This document shows, piece by piece, positions 17,225 through 27,275 of a stretch of DNA of 64,000 nucleotides (the stretch's first letter is position 1; every line of letters starts with the position of its first letter). The notes under the pieces are model-generated. The model saw only the letters and a program-made list of their open reading frames with translations, was not told the origin of the DNA and made no database searches. Source of the stretch: Tautonia marina (GTDB taxonomy: Bacteria; Planctomycetota; Planctomycetia; Isosphaerales; Isosphaeraceae); NCBI RefSeq assembly GCF_009177065.1, contig NZ_WEZF01000019.1, positions 85,603 to 149,602 on the forward strand, given 5' to 3'. The translations under genes were made by a program, and so were the position numbers.

Positions 17225-20200
17225 TCACTCGATCCGCCGGCTGTAGACAATGACGTCTCGATAGTCGCCCGGTCGAAGCGGATTGAATCCGGTCGCCCGG
17301 GTGCGATCGAGCACAAAGAACGAGCGATACCGCACATTCGAGCCCGAGGCCACGCCCAGCTCCGGCCCCAGCTCGTCGGGGATCAACTGGGCGCGATCGC
17401 CCGTTTTGACGACCTCGAACAGGCCGACCGTGACCCAGACGGCGTACTGGTGCGTTCTCGGGGTCGTCAGGTTGGACACTTTCTGCAACAGCTCGGTCCG
17501 GGTGGACGGATTGCGTCGCATGTCTCGGTTGACGCGACCCGCGGCGTTGCCGGTGGGCTCGTCGACGGTGAAGGTCTGAACGCTTCCGGTGACCGGCTCG
17601 AACTGGGTGAAGGTGGTGCCCACAACCGAGCCGCCGAGGTAGGCCGAGGCGCCGCTGAACCGGCTCCGCATCTCGGACCCGTCAGCCGGGCTGGTCCAGA
17701 GCGGGAACAGGCCAGGGTAGTCGCCGATGATCGGAGCCACGGACGACAGGGCTGTGCCGGCATTGGTGATGGGCGTGTAGGTCATCACGGGATCGCCGAC
17801 ATTGAGAGGAGTCAATGGCCCAAGAACCGCGGCGTTTGAGGTCGTCAGGGGATCGACGACGGCATCGGACCAGTCGGGGATCTGGAACCATCGGCGCGGC
17901 GGGATCGGCGGGACGATCGGCTTGCGATCGGTGCCGATGGGCCGGTACGGGTTGGCGTAGAGCAGGCTGATGTCGCCTGGGGCGGTGATCGCAGCCGGGG
18001 GCTCGTAGACGATGCCGGGATCGAGGAGCAAGGCCTCGGTCACGTCGTACTGCGAGTCCTTCAGGCCGGGGTTCTGGACGTTCGGATCACCTGGAGCGAC
18101 CGCGACTTGCAGTGGGGGCGCGGTGAAGGTGGACGGCTCCATCGTGGCCGGCCGCATCAGAGTACGCTGAATGTCGTAGTGCGAGAGGGAGCGATAGGGC
18201 AGGTCGCGGGCCACCTTTGAGCCAAGCGGGGCCGCCCCGGCCCCCTGGGTGCCGGTGTCGCCGTCGCCATAGGCGAAGAGGAACCCGGAGCCGCCGTGCC
18301 GCTGCTTGAGGAAGTCGGCGAAGGAGCGCTTCATCGCCATCAGGGGGAAGCTGGCGGAGGTGGGAGCGCTGTCCAGCTCGGTGCCGGCCTGGTCAGTCGA
18401 GAAGACGGTAAAGCCGCGGTTCTCCATCGAGTAGGAGGCAACCGGGCGGCCGTCGAGATCGACGGCGGTGACGATCTGGGGTGGGAGATCGGCTGGAACA
18501 CCACCCGATGCGGGAAGGAGGCTACGCAGCCGGAGGTGGGTCGTGTCGAGCAGCCTCGGATCGTCGATCAGGCCGAAGAAGACCTCTTCATCGAGGATGA
18601 GGTTGAGGTTGATCTGGCCGGGTCGGCGATCCTGGCGGAACCAGTCGAAGTTCAGGCCCTGGGCGACGGGGCCGATGGCGTCGAGGACCGGAGAGGGGAC
18701 CTCGAACAGTTCGAGCATCTTGTACCAGCCGGCGCTGGTCGAGCCGCCGACGAGGTGCAAGGTCGCGCCGCCGCCGAAGGCGTTGGTCGGGTCGACGATC
18801 GTACTCGGGTTCGACGAGTAGAAGAACTCGTGCGCCAGGTACGGATAGGTACGGACCTGAGCGTGATTGATCGCTGGCGAGGCGCCGGGGATGGTCGAGG
18901 GGTAGGCCAGGTCGGTCGGCACCCAGTCGAATCGGCCTCCGTTGCGAGGAGGAGGTACGGGGGAGAAGGCCCCGAGCTGATCGACCGTGCCATTGTCATC
19001 GGTGTCGGCGGCAACGGGGACCTCCAGGAGGTCGGGCGGCCGCTCGGCGAATTGCTTGGTGAACAGACCGGGAGGACAGGCGGGGACGAGCAACAACTCG
19101 GCCACGCTCATGAAGTCGCGGTCGTTGAAGGGGAAGTAGTCGTACGACTCGTCGACACCGCCGGAGGCTCCGGCGTTGGCGTTGCGATCGCCGAGGGTCT
19201 GGAAAATGCGGCCGGAGGTGTCGACCTCCTGATTATTCGGGGTGTCGAAGTAGGTCCGGTAGTTGTTCGAGCCGCCGGTGTTCGAGTCGGCGGGCCGAGC
19301 CTGCTCGGAGCTGCCGTAGAGGAACAAGGGGAGTGACGGGTTTTCGGGGTCGGGCACAAGCTGACCGCCGCGGAAGGGCTGAGGACGCTGGATCGAGTAA
19401 ATTGGGTGATCCGCGGGGGTGACTTCCTCGTCCTCGTTGCTGGCGGTGTTGACCTGGCCTTCCCCTTCAGAGGCGCCGAAGGGGAAGCGGATCGAGTCGA
19501 CGACGACCATGGGGTTGGTGCTCGGATCGGGAGGGAGCAGGGGGTTGGCCGGTCGTCGGAGGTAGAGCCAGAAGTAGCGGCCCTGGGGGTTGTGGGTGGT
19601 GAAGGCCTCGTCGTTGACCGAGGGGATGAGATCCCAGGCGTCGTTGCCGAGGTCGCGGTCGATGTCGGGCCGGTTGCGCTCGAAGTCGGGCGTGGTCGGC
19701 AGGGCCGGGCCGTCGGTCCGGGTGCCGGCGATGACCCAGCGTTCCTGTCGGCCGTCGGGTTCCATGGCGGGGATGTCATCGGCCGCGGGCAGGGCGGAGT
19801 TGATGTAGGAATCCTGGTAGGTTGTCAGGTCGGTTCGGTCGGGGACGGTGCCGGTGCCGACGAGAACGGCCTGAGACTGGCCGGGGGCGACGGTCACGCC
19901 GTCGCCATCGGGAGCGACCGGCCGCTTGTCGGGGTCAGGAAGCGCGGCGTCCGGAATCTGACCCGTGATCGGGTCGGGCCGAACGAAGACCGGGTGGTGG
20001 TACGGGTTGCCGGCCGAGTAGTTCGGGTCGTGATCTTCCTTGACGAGGACGAAGTCCCAGCCCTGCAGATCGAGGTCGGTGGCGTTGGGCGCGGGGTCAC
20101 CGGCCTCGGTCAGCATGTTGACCATCTCGATATAGAGACGGTTGGCTCGGGAGTTCTGGAAGGTGCTGCCCGACGCCTCGGCGAAGCTGAACTGGAAGCC

Positions 20201-23200
20201 GAGGACCTCGTTCAGGGCGACCGGCTGGTATTCCATGCCGTAGTGGGTGAGCGGCCGGGCCAGAGCGTCGCTGAACCAGGGGTCGGGGGTACCGTCGGCC
20301 CGATAGGGGAGGTGGATCGAGGGGGGCAGGTCGTAGTCGGCATCGTCGTCGAGGTTGCCGTTCCCGTCACCGTCAGCGCGGCGGGCGGGCAGGTGGACGA
20401 TGTCGGGGTTCTGCCAGATGGTGATGGCGTTGTCCGGGTCCCGGAAGTCGACGATGTTGACAACAAACTGGCCGAGCTTGGCGAGTTCGTGCGGGGTGTC
20501 GATCGCGTGCGGCGGCAGGATGACCTTGAGCGTTTCGTACGTCTCGGTGATCCACTTCTGCCGAACGGGCTCGACGGGGTTGTACGAGTGGGGCAACGGG
20601 TGGTTGAGGTTGATCCGTCGGCCACCGTGGGTCAGGCTGGGGTTGGCCTGGTTGAGGTTCTCGAAGCTGGCGGAGACGAGCGGACCGAACCGCGTGTTGC
20701 TGATCGGAGGAACCTCGGAGGGATCGCCCGGAGACAGGGTGGCCGGATTGACGGGGACCAGGCGATCAATCGGATTGTCGTTGGCAAAGGAGTAGTCGAT
20801 GCGGTCCCAGCTGTCGACGCTGAACAAGCGGCGGCGGGTCTGGGCATCGACGGCGTGGACGAAGCTGATGGGGGCGAGATCCTTGAGGCGGCTATCGAGC
20901 GAGAGGCCGTCGACGTCACCGAAGCGATAGAGCCATTCGAGATCGTTTGGCCCGAACGGCGCGTCGGTCGAGTCGGGCCAGTAGAGGTTCATCTCGTTCG
21001 GGTCGTTGAGCAACGGATTGCCGAGCGGGTAGGTATGCACGGCGGTCGTGGTATCGGTGACGAACTGAGCCCCCATGTAGAGAGGGAGGGGGGCACTGGT
21101 GACCGGGTCTGTGAGGAGTTCGTTGCGAAGGCGGCCCAGGGGATTGGCGTTGATCGTCGGACTGAAGGTGCCGACATACGCGCCCGAGCCGGCGCTGTCG
21201 AAGAGGTCGGTGGGAGGCACGGCCTGACCGGTCGCCGGGTCTCGGGGAAAGAAACCGGCTCCGGCGTTGCTGAGGTCGAAGGGCATCGCGCCCATCATGA
21301 AGCCGTTGTTGCCGCCAGGGAACAGATGGGAATGGAAGCCGTGGTAACGGTTGTGCTGGTTGTCGGCGAGGATGTACGGCGGAGCGCCGGTGTTGGGGAT
21401 CAGGCGAACGCCGTCGTCGGTGTCGAGCGGGACGCCGGGGGGCCGGAAGTAGTGCATGAAGCTGATCCGGCCTCGGCCGTCGGGTCCGATGTCGGCCGGA
21501 ATCAAGGGATCGCCCGGCAGCGGGATGCCCGGCACCTGGTTGTAGCGGGTGACGCGGCCGACGCCGGTGGGATCGATCGGGGTGACGAAGCGTCGGATGC
21601 GCTCGGAGGCGAGGATCGGCAGATTGGCCGCGTCGTGAGCGTCGGAGAAGCCCCCGACCGGGGCGGCCTCGGGGCCTTGATTGGCGGCGCGGGCGGGGAA
21701 GAAGTCGTAGGTGTCGAGATTGGTGTCGATCCCGTCGGTCAGGTACTGGCCGTTCGGGAAGGGAGACTGGCCGGGCCGGACCGGGTTGGGGATGTCGAGG
21801 TTGACGCCGCTGGGCAGGAGGACCCGGCTGCTGCTGAAGTTCAGGGCGCGATCGAGGGCGGGGGAGATCAGATCGCCCGCGGGGTTCGGGAATAGACGCA
21901 TCTCGGGGGGGATGGCGTCGGGTTCTCCCCAGCGGCCGGGGATGGCCTCGTTGGTGAAGCGATCGACCGATTGACCACCATTGCGGGCGACCCAGAAGTC
22001 GGCGCCATCGACCGTGTTGTTGTGGAACCGGATGAGGTCGCCGTCGACCAGCACATTGTTTTGCTCGCCGCTGTCGTTGTTCTGGTTGATCCGGGTGCCG
22101 GTCAAGAGGCTGCGAAGCTGGGAGAGGGCGACGGGAATGTGACCGAGGCCGGTGCCGGGGTCGGTCGCGTTGTCGAACTGCTGATGCTGGGGCTTGGCGT
22201 CGTCGGGGATGTTGTTGCCGGCGCCGTCAGGGGTGGGGTCGAAGGCGTTTTGGAGTGCGTACTGGGGGTTGATCTCACTGGGGCTGTAGCCGAGGTGCGA
22301 AGCGTGGTCGTAGAGGGGCAGGCCGGCCTCGTCGAAGTTGAGGGTGGCGGGGTTATCGACGAGCAGGCGAGCGTTGAGGTTGCCGGCGGTGTTCAGGGGC
22401 AATCGGCCGTTGGTGCCGACGGCCATGAAGGAGAAGAGGGGTTTGTACAGAGTGCCGTCGTTGGAGCGCTGGACGGGATAGCCGAGGTCGAGCCAGACCG
22501 AGTCGCCGACGCCGTCGCCGTCGTTATCGACCGGGTAGGTGATGAAGCCGTTGGCGTCGGGCAGGAGGTCGGAGAAGCCGGCGGTCGGGTGGTCGATGGG
22601 CCGGGGGGTGAGGATCTTGGAGATGGCCCGGACGGCGCGGCGGTAATCGGGAGTGCCGGGAGCGAAGTTACTCGGGTGGGGGAACTCCATGTCGCTCACG
22701 CCGAGGGGATCGACCGCAAGGATGCCGGGCCGGTGGAACGACGGGATGATGGTGCTGCCGTCGGCGCTCTGGGCGGCGAGGAACCAGTTTTCCAGGTCTG
22801 GTGCGTCGTAATCTTCATCCATGGGGAGAAGATTGACGTTGAAGGGACGAGGGGTGTAGGCCAGATCGCCTTCGAGGATGCCGCCGCTGACGCGGAAGTT
22901 GGCGAACTGGCCGGGGTTGCGGTTGCCGGGGTCGGGACCGGCAGTCATGGCCTGATCGACGTTGCCCGTGAGTGCGGCCATGCCGGTGCCGTTGAAGGCG
23001 TGGCGGTAGCGGCCGTCGAGTGAGAAAACGGCGTTGGTGACTGGGATCGACATGCCGATGACGCCGTTCACCCCGCTGGTGGTGGTGCCGGGTCGGTGAG
23101 AGCCGGTAATCTCCAGCACGTAGTTCGGGCCGGAGTTGACGCCATTGACCACCTGGAAGGTCTGCGCCACGGTGCCGCCGGTGCCGGGAATGGTGAGAAT

Positions 23201-23632
23201 CCAGCCGGAGAAGTTGTAGCCGACGAAGCTGGGGATGTTCGTGGTGATGGTCCAGCGGGCCGGCTCACCGGCGAGCACGGGGACCACGGTGACGGTGCCG
23301 ACGGTCGGGAACGAGCCGTTGGGGTTGCGGTCGTAGAAGCCGTTTTCGACCGCGTCGTTGCCATACTGGTCGCGCTTGAGGCCGTGCCCGTAGAGGGCGG
23401 ACATGGGGTTGGTGGTGTCGTTGATGAACTGGCGGATGCCGAAGCCGACGAGGTCGTCGGCCAGGGGGCGGTTGAGCTTCTTGGTGTAGGCGCGGGCGGC
23501 GCTGCGGGCCTGTCCGCTGAAGGCGGCAAACGACACGCCGATGACCGCAAGCAGCCCCAGCATCGACAGGACCAGGATCAGGACCACACCTCGGCGTCGG
23601 GAGGCGGGGGATCGGGGTCGTCGGGCGATCAT
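17225..23632 (-). CDS. Giant GspK-like minor pseudopilin
   Basis: The product has 2,135 residues, about six times a normal GspK. The N-terminus SRRRGVVLILVLSMLGLLAVIGVSFAAFSG has a basic leader, Gly15 at the cleavage site and a hydrophobic helix without Glu at +5, exactly the GspK/PilX pattern. The remainder is a secreted Pro/Asp/Asn/Gly-rich protein with many beta-type segments; acidic loops such as DNDGDGVGD (about 369-377) and GDGNGNLDDDADYD (about 1083-1100) may bind Ca2+. The sequence reads through without a stop and with uniform codon use. AAGGA precedes the ATG at 23632. It is the last pseudopilin gene of the cluster, the position gspK holds in classical operons. It might cap the pseudopilus or be the secreted/exposed part of it (inference). 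Confidence 0.8.
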   Translation of the reverse strand: MIARRPRSPASRRRGVVLILVLSMLGLLAVIGVSFAAFSGQARSAARAYTKKLNRPLADDLVGFGIRQFINDTTNPMSALYGHGLKRDQYGNDAVENGFYDRNPNGSFPTVGTVTVVPVLAGEPARWTITTNIPSFVGYNFSGWILTIPGTGGTVAQTFQVVNGVNSGPNYVLEITGSHRPGTTTSGVNGVIGMSIPVTNAVFSLDGRYRHAFNGTGMAALTGNVDQAMTAGPDPGNRNPGQFANFRVSGGILEGDLAYTPRPFNVNLLPMDEDYDAPDLENWFLAAQSADGSTIIPSFHRPGILAVDPLGVSDMEFPHPSNFAPGTPDYRRAVRAISKILTPRPIDHPTAGFSDLLPDANGFITYPVDNDGDGVGDSVWLDLGYPVQRSNDGTLYKPLFSFMAVGTNGRLPLNTAGNLNARLLVDNPATLNFDEAGLPLYDHASHLGYSPSEINPQYALQNAFDPTPDGAGNNIPDDAKPQHQQFDNATDPGTGLGHIPVALSQLRSLLTGTRINQNNDSGEQNNVLVDGDLIRFHNNTVDGADFWVARNGGQSVDRFTNEAIPGRWGEPDAIPPEMRLFPNPAGDLISPALDRALNFSSSRVLLPSGVNLDIPNPVRPGQSPFPNGQYLTDGIDTNLDTYDFFPARAANQGPEAAPVGGFSDAHDAANLPILASERIRRFVTPIDPTGVGRVTRYNQVPGIPLPGDPLIPADIGPDGRGRISFMHYFRPPGVPLDTDDGVRLIPNTGAPPYILADNQHNRYHGFHSHLFPGGNNGFMMGAMPFDLSNAGAGFFPRDPATGQAVPPTDLFDSAGSGAYVGTFSPTINANPLGRLRNELLTDPVTSAPLPLYMGAQFVTDTTTAVHTYPLGNPLLNDPNEMNLYWPDSTDAPFGPNDLEWLYRFGDVDGLSLDSRLKDLAPISFVHAVDAQTRRRLFSVDSWDRIDYSFANDNPIDRLVPVNPATLSPGDPSEVPPISNTRFGPLVSASFENLNQANPSLTHGGRRINLNHPLPHSYNPVEPVRQKWITETYETLKVILPPHAIDTPHELAKLGQFVVNIVDFRDPDNAITIWQNPDIVHLPARRADGDGNGNLDDDADYDLPPSIHLPYRADGTPDPWFSDALARPLTHYGMEYQPVALNEVLGFQFSFAEASGSTFQNSRANRLYIEMVNMLTEAGDPAPNATDLDLQGWDFVLVKEDHDPNYSAGNPYHHPVFVRPDPITGQIPDAALPDPDKRPVAPDGDGVTVAPGQSQAVLVGTGTVPDRTDLTTYQDSYINSALPAADDIPAMEPDGRQERWVIAGTRTDGPALPTTPDFERNRPDIDRDLGNDAWDLIPSVNDEAFTTHNPQGRYFWLYLRRPANPLLPPDPSTNPMVVVDSIRFPFGASEGEGQVNTASNEDEEVTPADHPIYSIQRPQPFRGGQLVPDPENPSLPLFLYGSSEQARPADSNTGGSNNYRTYFDTPNNQEVDTSGRIFQTLGDRNANAGASGGVDESYDYFPFNDRDFMSVAELLLVPACPPGLFTKQFAERPPDLLEVPVAADTDDNGTVDQLGAFSPVPPPRNGGRFDWVPTDLAYPSTIPGASPAINHAQVRTYPYLAHEFFYSSNPSTIVDPTNAFGGGATLHLVGGSTSAGWYKMLELFEVPSPVLDAIGPVAQGLNFDWFRQDRRPGQINLNLILDEEVFFGLIDDPRLLDTTHLRLRSLLPASGGVPADLPPQIVTAVDLDGRPVASYSMENRGFTVFSTDQAGTELDSAPTSASFPLMAMKRSFADFLKQRHGGSGFLFAYGDGDTGTQGAGAAPLGSKVARDLPYRSLSHYDIQRTLMRPATMEPSTFTAPPLQVAVAPGDPNVQNPGLKDSQYDVTEALLLDPGIVYEPPAAITAPGDISLLYANPYRPIGTDRKPIVPPIPPRRWFQIPDWSDAVVDPLTTSNAAVLGPLTPLNVGDPVMTYTPITNAGTALSSVAPIIGDYPGLFPLWTSPADGSEMRSRFSGASAYLGGSVVGTTFTQFEPVTGSVQTFTVDEPTGNAAGRVNRDMRRNPSTRTELLQKVSNLTTPRTHQYAVWVTVGLFEVVKTGDRAQLIPDELGPELGVASGSNVRYRSFFVLDRTRATGFNPLRPGDYRDVIVYSRRIE

Positions 23633-23800
23633 GGCTTCAATTCCTTCTGTTCGACGGGTCCCTTGAGTGATTCGTAAACGACGTCCGAAGGGCGCATCGG
23701 ATCGGATCGAGAATGAGGCAAGGCGACGATTCGGGCAGGGGGCCGATCCGATCAAAGGAGGGATCGATCAAGGCCCCGACGGCCGATTCGCCGAGGGGTG

Positions 23801-25678
23801 TCAGAGTTTGTCGGTGAAGTCGTGGCGAATGGTGATGACCTTGAGCACCTGGTTGTCGGGAGAGGCCAGGCGGACCTGGATCTGGATGCCTCGCAAGGGT
23901 TCGGGATACGGCGGCGGATACGACGGATAGACCGGCCGGGAGGCGCTGAGCGGCGGATAGAGCGAGGGGTCGATTCCCTTGAAGGGAGCGAAGGCGTAGT
24001 CGGTGGACCAGGTATCCCAGACGCGGCGGAGCCGAACGGTGTTGGGGTTGTTGTCGCCGATCGGGAACAGAAGGCCGAACTTCTGCTCCATGTGGTAATC
24101 GACCCGGTTATCGGTCGGCAGCGGAGGAATGCGCCCTTCGTGGCCGAGCGTGGTGGTTTCGCCGGGCAGGGTGTCTCCCTCGCCGGCTCCGAAGGTGAGC
24201 TTCAAGGGAAGGCCGTAGCCGAGGTCGTAGTAGTCGGTCGTCATGTTCACGCCGACGAGGGCGGTGTAGGCCGGGGCGTTCGGGTCGAGCACCTTGATGT
24301 CGAAGCTGCGGACGTTGGTGGCGAGCAGGTCGTCTTGCCAGGCGGAGGCGGGGGGAACGAGGTTTGGGCCTCCTGCGCCAGCCGCGGCGTCGCTGTACCA
24401 GTGGCCTTGCGGGGGAAGCAGATCGTTGTTGCCACCCCGGACCCAGGACAGCCCGACGGCCTGCTGGCCTGCGGGAATTTGGAAATCATCGAAGGCAAGG
24501 CGCTTGTTGGCGGCGGTCCAGCGGGGGTTGCGGGTTTCAGCCCAGGTGGGGAAGCCCCAGAAGGTCCAATTCTCGGCGAGACTGGTGGGGACGGGCAGGT
24601 TGTCGCCATCGGCCGGGTCGAGGGGGGAGTGATTGGTGGTGGTCGGCGAGAAGGGGGGAGCAGACGGGATTGCCAGAGTCGGGCCAATGTTGATCGAGCC
24701 AACGGCGGCGGGGCTGCTCTTGGAATAGGCGCTGGGGAAAAGGAAGGGAAAGGCGAGGGTGTCGAGCGAGTCGGTACCGAGGGCCGGGCGATTGGGCCGA
24801 AGCGGGGCGTTGCCTGGAGTGAGCGTGGGAGAGAAGTCGGGGACCCCGTCGGGAGATGGGCCGGGAAGCCCGACGAAATCGTCGTCGGCGCCGTTTTGAT
24901 CAAAGTCGCTCGTGAAGCGCGGCCGGGCGAAGCGGTTGTGGCGGTTGGTCAGGTCGCCGAGGGTGTTGGCGATCGGCGGGGCGTTGTTTGCCGGGGTCAG
25001 GGCGTTGGAGGGGCGAGCCGAAATGTCGTTGACACCTTGCCAGCTCACTTCCGGAGCATTGGCGCCGGTGAGGCTGAAGCCGTCGGACCCGACTCCGGCG
25101 AAGCGGAACCCGGTGGGGTTGGCGACAGGGACAAGGTCGGCATAGAGCGTCTGATTGGGCGCGACCAGCAAGACGCGGCGGTAGAGATTGCCGTGGCGGA
25201 GGAAGTAGATGACCTCGGCGGTATCGCTGGTGATGGTGGCCGGGAGGTAACGGGGCTGGCCGGCGAGCGGGCCGGCGGGCCAGACACCCCGAGGAAGCAT
25301 GACGCGGCCGGTGAAGGGCTGGCCGGGGGGGGCCTTGGTGGTGAAGGCGAGGTAGTCGTCGGTGTCTTCACCCTGGGGGTCGGAGAAGGAGTTCTCGCCG
25401 TACTCGAAGTAGCCGAGGTTGTCGGCCGGGTTGAGCGGAGGGGTGAAGCGGGCGGTGGCGCCGCGGAGGTCCTGTTGAATGACCGTTTCGAGGCGGCGGG
25501 CCTCGGAGGCAAGCTCCTGGTCCTTCTTCATGCCCGTCATGGCGTCGGTGGCGGAGGTGAAGACGCCGACGATCACGGACATGATCAAGAGCATCAGGGC
25601 GATGGTCACCAGCAGCTCGACGAGCGTCAGGCCCCGGCGGTGCAGGGCTGCGGTCGGCCGCGTTGTCGGACATCGCAT
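23801..25678 (-). CDS. GspJ/PilW-like pseudopilin, enlarged
   Basis: The product has 625 residues. Its N-terminus ALHRRGLTLVELLVTIALML is a prepilin signal (Gly16, Glu at +5). It is followed by the GspJ-type segment SEARRLETVIQQDLRGATAR, comparable to the RLxxALxxLExDLR helix of GspJ/PilW. The rest is a long exported region with an acidic loop (DFDQNGADDDF, about 257-268). It ends with a beta-rich part including RGIQIQVRLASPDNQVLKVI, which resembles the end of PilW/GspJ proteins. Canonical GspJ is about 200 residues. GAGGAA precedes the start. The upstream gap of 149 bases and downstream gap of 168 bases hold no other gene. Confidence 0.8.
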   Translation of the reverse strand: MRCPTTRPTAALHRRGLTLVELLVTIALMLLIMSVIVGVFTSATDAMTGMKKDQELASEARRLETVIQQDLRGATARFTPPLNPADNLGYFEYGENSFSDPQGEDTDDYLAFTTKAPPGQPFTGRVMLPRGVWPAGPLAGQPRYLPATITSDTAEVIYFLRHGNLYRRVLLVAPNQTLYADLVPVANPTGFRFAGVGSDGFSLTGANAPEVSWQGVNDISARPSNALTPANNAPPIANTLGDLTNRHNRFARPRFTSDFDQNGADDDFVGLPGPSPDGVPDFSPTLTPGNAPLRPNRPALGTDSLDTLAFPFLFPSAYSKSSPAAVGSINIGPTLAIPSAPPFSPTTTNHSPLDPADGDNLPVPTSLAENWTFWGFPTWAETRNPRWTAANKRLAFDDFQIPAGQQAVGLSWVRGGNNDLLPPQGHWYSDAAAGAGGPNLVPPASAWQDDLLATNVRSFDIKVLDPNAPAYTALVGVNMTTDYYDLGYGLPLKLTFGAGEGDTLPGETTTLGHEGRIPPLPTDNRVDYHMEQKFGLLFPIGDNNPNTVRLRRVWDTWSTDYAFAPFKGIDPSLYPPLSASRPVYPSYPPPYPEPLRGIQIQVRLASPDNQVLKVITIRHDFTDKL

Positions 25679-25827
25679 GACGGGTTCCTCACTCAGTCAC
25701 TTCAAGGACAGGGGCGCCGGTCGAGGGGGACCAACGAGTCGGAACGAGCGGACGATCGAACGAACGAGCACGAGCGAATGAATCGGGCCGTGGCCGCCCG
25801 GGGAACGAGGCGGCCTGCGAGCGCGGG

Positions 25828-27264
25828 TTATCGGCTGTAGAGCATGATCGGAAAGACGTTGACGACGTACGGGCAGATCAAGGCCGCCTCGGGCACGACG
25901 GATTCGACGACCCCCGCATTGATCTGGAGGCGGGTCTTGGCCTGCAAGGGGGTATCGACCCGGACGATCGTGCGATAATGATTGGGAACCACGGGGTCGG
26001 GCTCGACCTCACCCTTTTGAACGATGCGATACCAGTGGATGCGTTGACCGGCGTATTGCGCCCCGTTGCGGCCGGAGCCCGGAAGGGCACGCGGGTAGTT
26101 CGTGTTCGAGGGGCCCTGGTAGCGTTCGTAGGTCACGTCGGCGATGAACCCTCCGACGCGGATGTCGGGGTCGTTGCTGGCGGCGGGCCATCGCAAGAGC
26201 ACGGTGTGGTCGTCGGCGGAGCTGTAGCCGGTGCCGGCGACGGCAGGAAGGGGACTCGGGATGGGGCTGACCGCGTTGGGGGTGTTGGTGTAGCCCCAGA
26301 TGGCCTCGACCGTGCGCTCGCCGGACGGAACAAGCAGGCCGGAATTCGGTTCGGTATCGAGTCCGATCGGTCGGCTGTGGAAGAGGACGATGTTGCCTTC
26401 GAAGATGGAGGGGTCGCCGGCGACGCCGAGGCGGCCGGTGAGCATCCAGCTAAAGGCATATTCGCGTTCCGATGCGTAGCCGGCGCCGGGGCTCGTGTTG
26501 TACGGGACGACGGGCACACCGCTCTGGCCCGATTCATCGCCGGTGACGATCGGATCGTCGAGCGAGGTGAAGACGTTGCCGGCGACCTCGGCGATGGCCT
26601 GAAGTCCGGCGGGAGTACTCGACAGGGAGTAGGTGTAGGGCCAGGGAACACCAGCGTTGTAGGGTTCGAAGTTGGTGATGCGCTGGAGCCCGTGGGCCGC
26701 GGCCCCGGGTCGAAGGAAGCCGATGCCCGAGCCGAACCGGCCTTCCTGCCCGAGGTTGCCACGCACACCGATCGGCGTCTGTTCCGGCGCGAGTCCTTCG
26801 GTCTGGAAATGGGTGGTGGCCCAGAACAAGGGGTCGTAGACGACCGGGAGGCCGGGGGCGAAGAAGTCGGAGAAGACGCCGGCATTGCGATCACCCCCGA
26901 TCGTGTCGTAGTCGTAGGTCAGCGGGGTGACGGAGAACGGAATGCCCTGGCTAATCAGGTTGACCGGATAGTTGTTTGGATTTCTCCAGGGAGCGTACCA
27001 GGGCAAATTCGGATGAACGAATGATTCCGGATTGACGAGTCCCTTGGCGTCGCCGAGCGATTGGGGCAGGCCGCGGACCTCGGCATCGTCCTTGGCGGAC
27101 ATGGCGAGGATGGTCGATCGGGAGTCTCGCGTGGCGTCTCGAAGGCGCAGGAGGCCGATCGGGAAGAGCGTGGCCACCGAGACCATGCCGATGCCCAGGA
27201 TCATGATGGCGATGAGAATTTCGGTCAGGGTGATTCCGGACCGATCAGTGGATCGACGGTGCAT
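25828..27264 (-). CDS. GspI/PilV-like pseudopilin, enlarged
   Basis: The product has 478 residues from the ATG at 27264 (MHRRSTDRSGITLTEILIAI). The prepilin helix GITLTEILIAIMILGIGMVS followed by ATLFPIGLLRLRDATRDSRS is the PilV/GspI pattern, with Gly10 and Glu at +5. The GTG at 27279 would touch a GGGGAGG sequence without spacing, while GAGG lies 5 bases before the ATG at 27264, so I prefer the latter. It starts 11 bases after the previous pseudopilin gene. The large exported part is Pro/Gly-rich and has no recognised domain; it ends in a hydrophobic beta-type segment. Canonical GspI is about 125 residues. Confidence 0.78.
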   Translation of the reverse strand: MHRRSTDRSGITLTEILIAIMILGIGMVSVATLFPIGLLRLRDATRDSRSTILAMSAKDDAEVRGLPQSLGDAKGLVNPESFVHPNLPWYAPWRNPNNYPVNLISQGIPFSVTPLTYDYDTIGGDRNAGVFSDFFAPGLPVVYDPLFWATTHFQTEGLAPEQTPIGVRGNLGQEGRFGSGIGFLRPGAAAHGLQRITNFEPYNAGVPWPYTYSLSSTPAGLQAIAEVAGNVFTSLDDPIVTGDESGQSGVPVVPYNTSPGAGYASEREYAFSWMLTGRLGVAGDPSIFEGNIVLFHSRPIGLDTEPNSGLLVPSGERTVEAIWGYTNTPNAVSPIPSPLPAVAGTGYSSADDHTVLLRWPAASNDPDIRVGGFIADVTYERYQGPSNTNYPRALPGSGRNGAQYAGQRIHWYRIVQKGEVEPDPVVPNHYRTIVRVDTPLQAKTRLQINAGVVESVVPEAALICPYVVNVFPIMLYSR

Positions 27265-27275
27265 CAACACCTCGG

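Noticed and set aside
19406..21895. Very long plus-strand open frame (829 codons) opposite the giant GspK-like gene
   Set aside because: It is Gly/Val/Asp/Arg-rich without a recognisable family, has no ribosome site, and lies wholly antisense to a gene with a clear prepilin signal. Similar long antisense frames occur throughout this GC-rich window.
25730..25790. Degenerate ACGAGCGA-type run between the GspI-like and GspJ-like genes
   Set aside because: Units are irregular in length and sequence; it may be a leftover of slipped repeats but supports no definite element.
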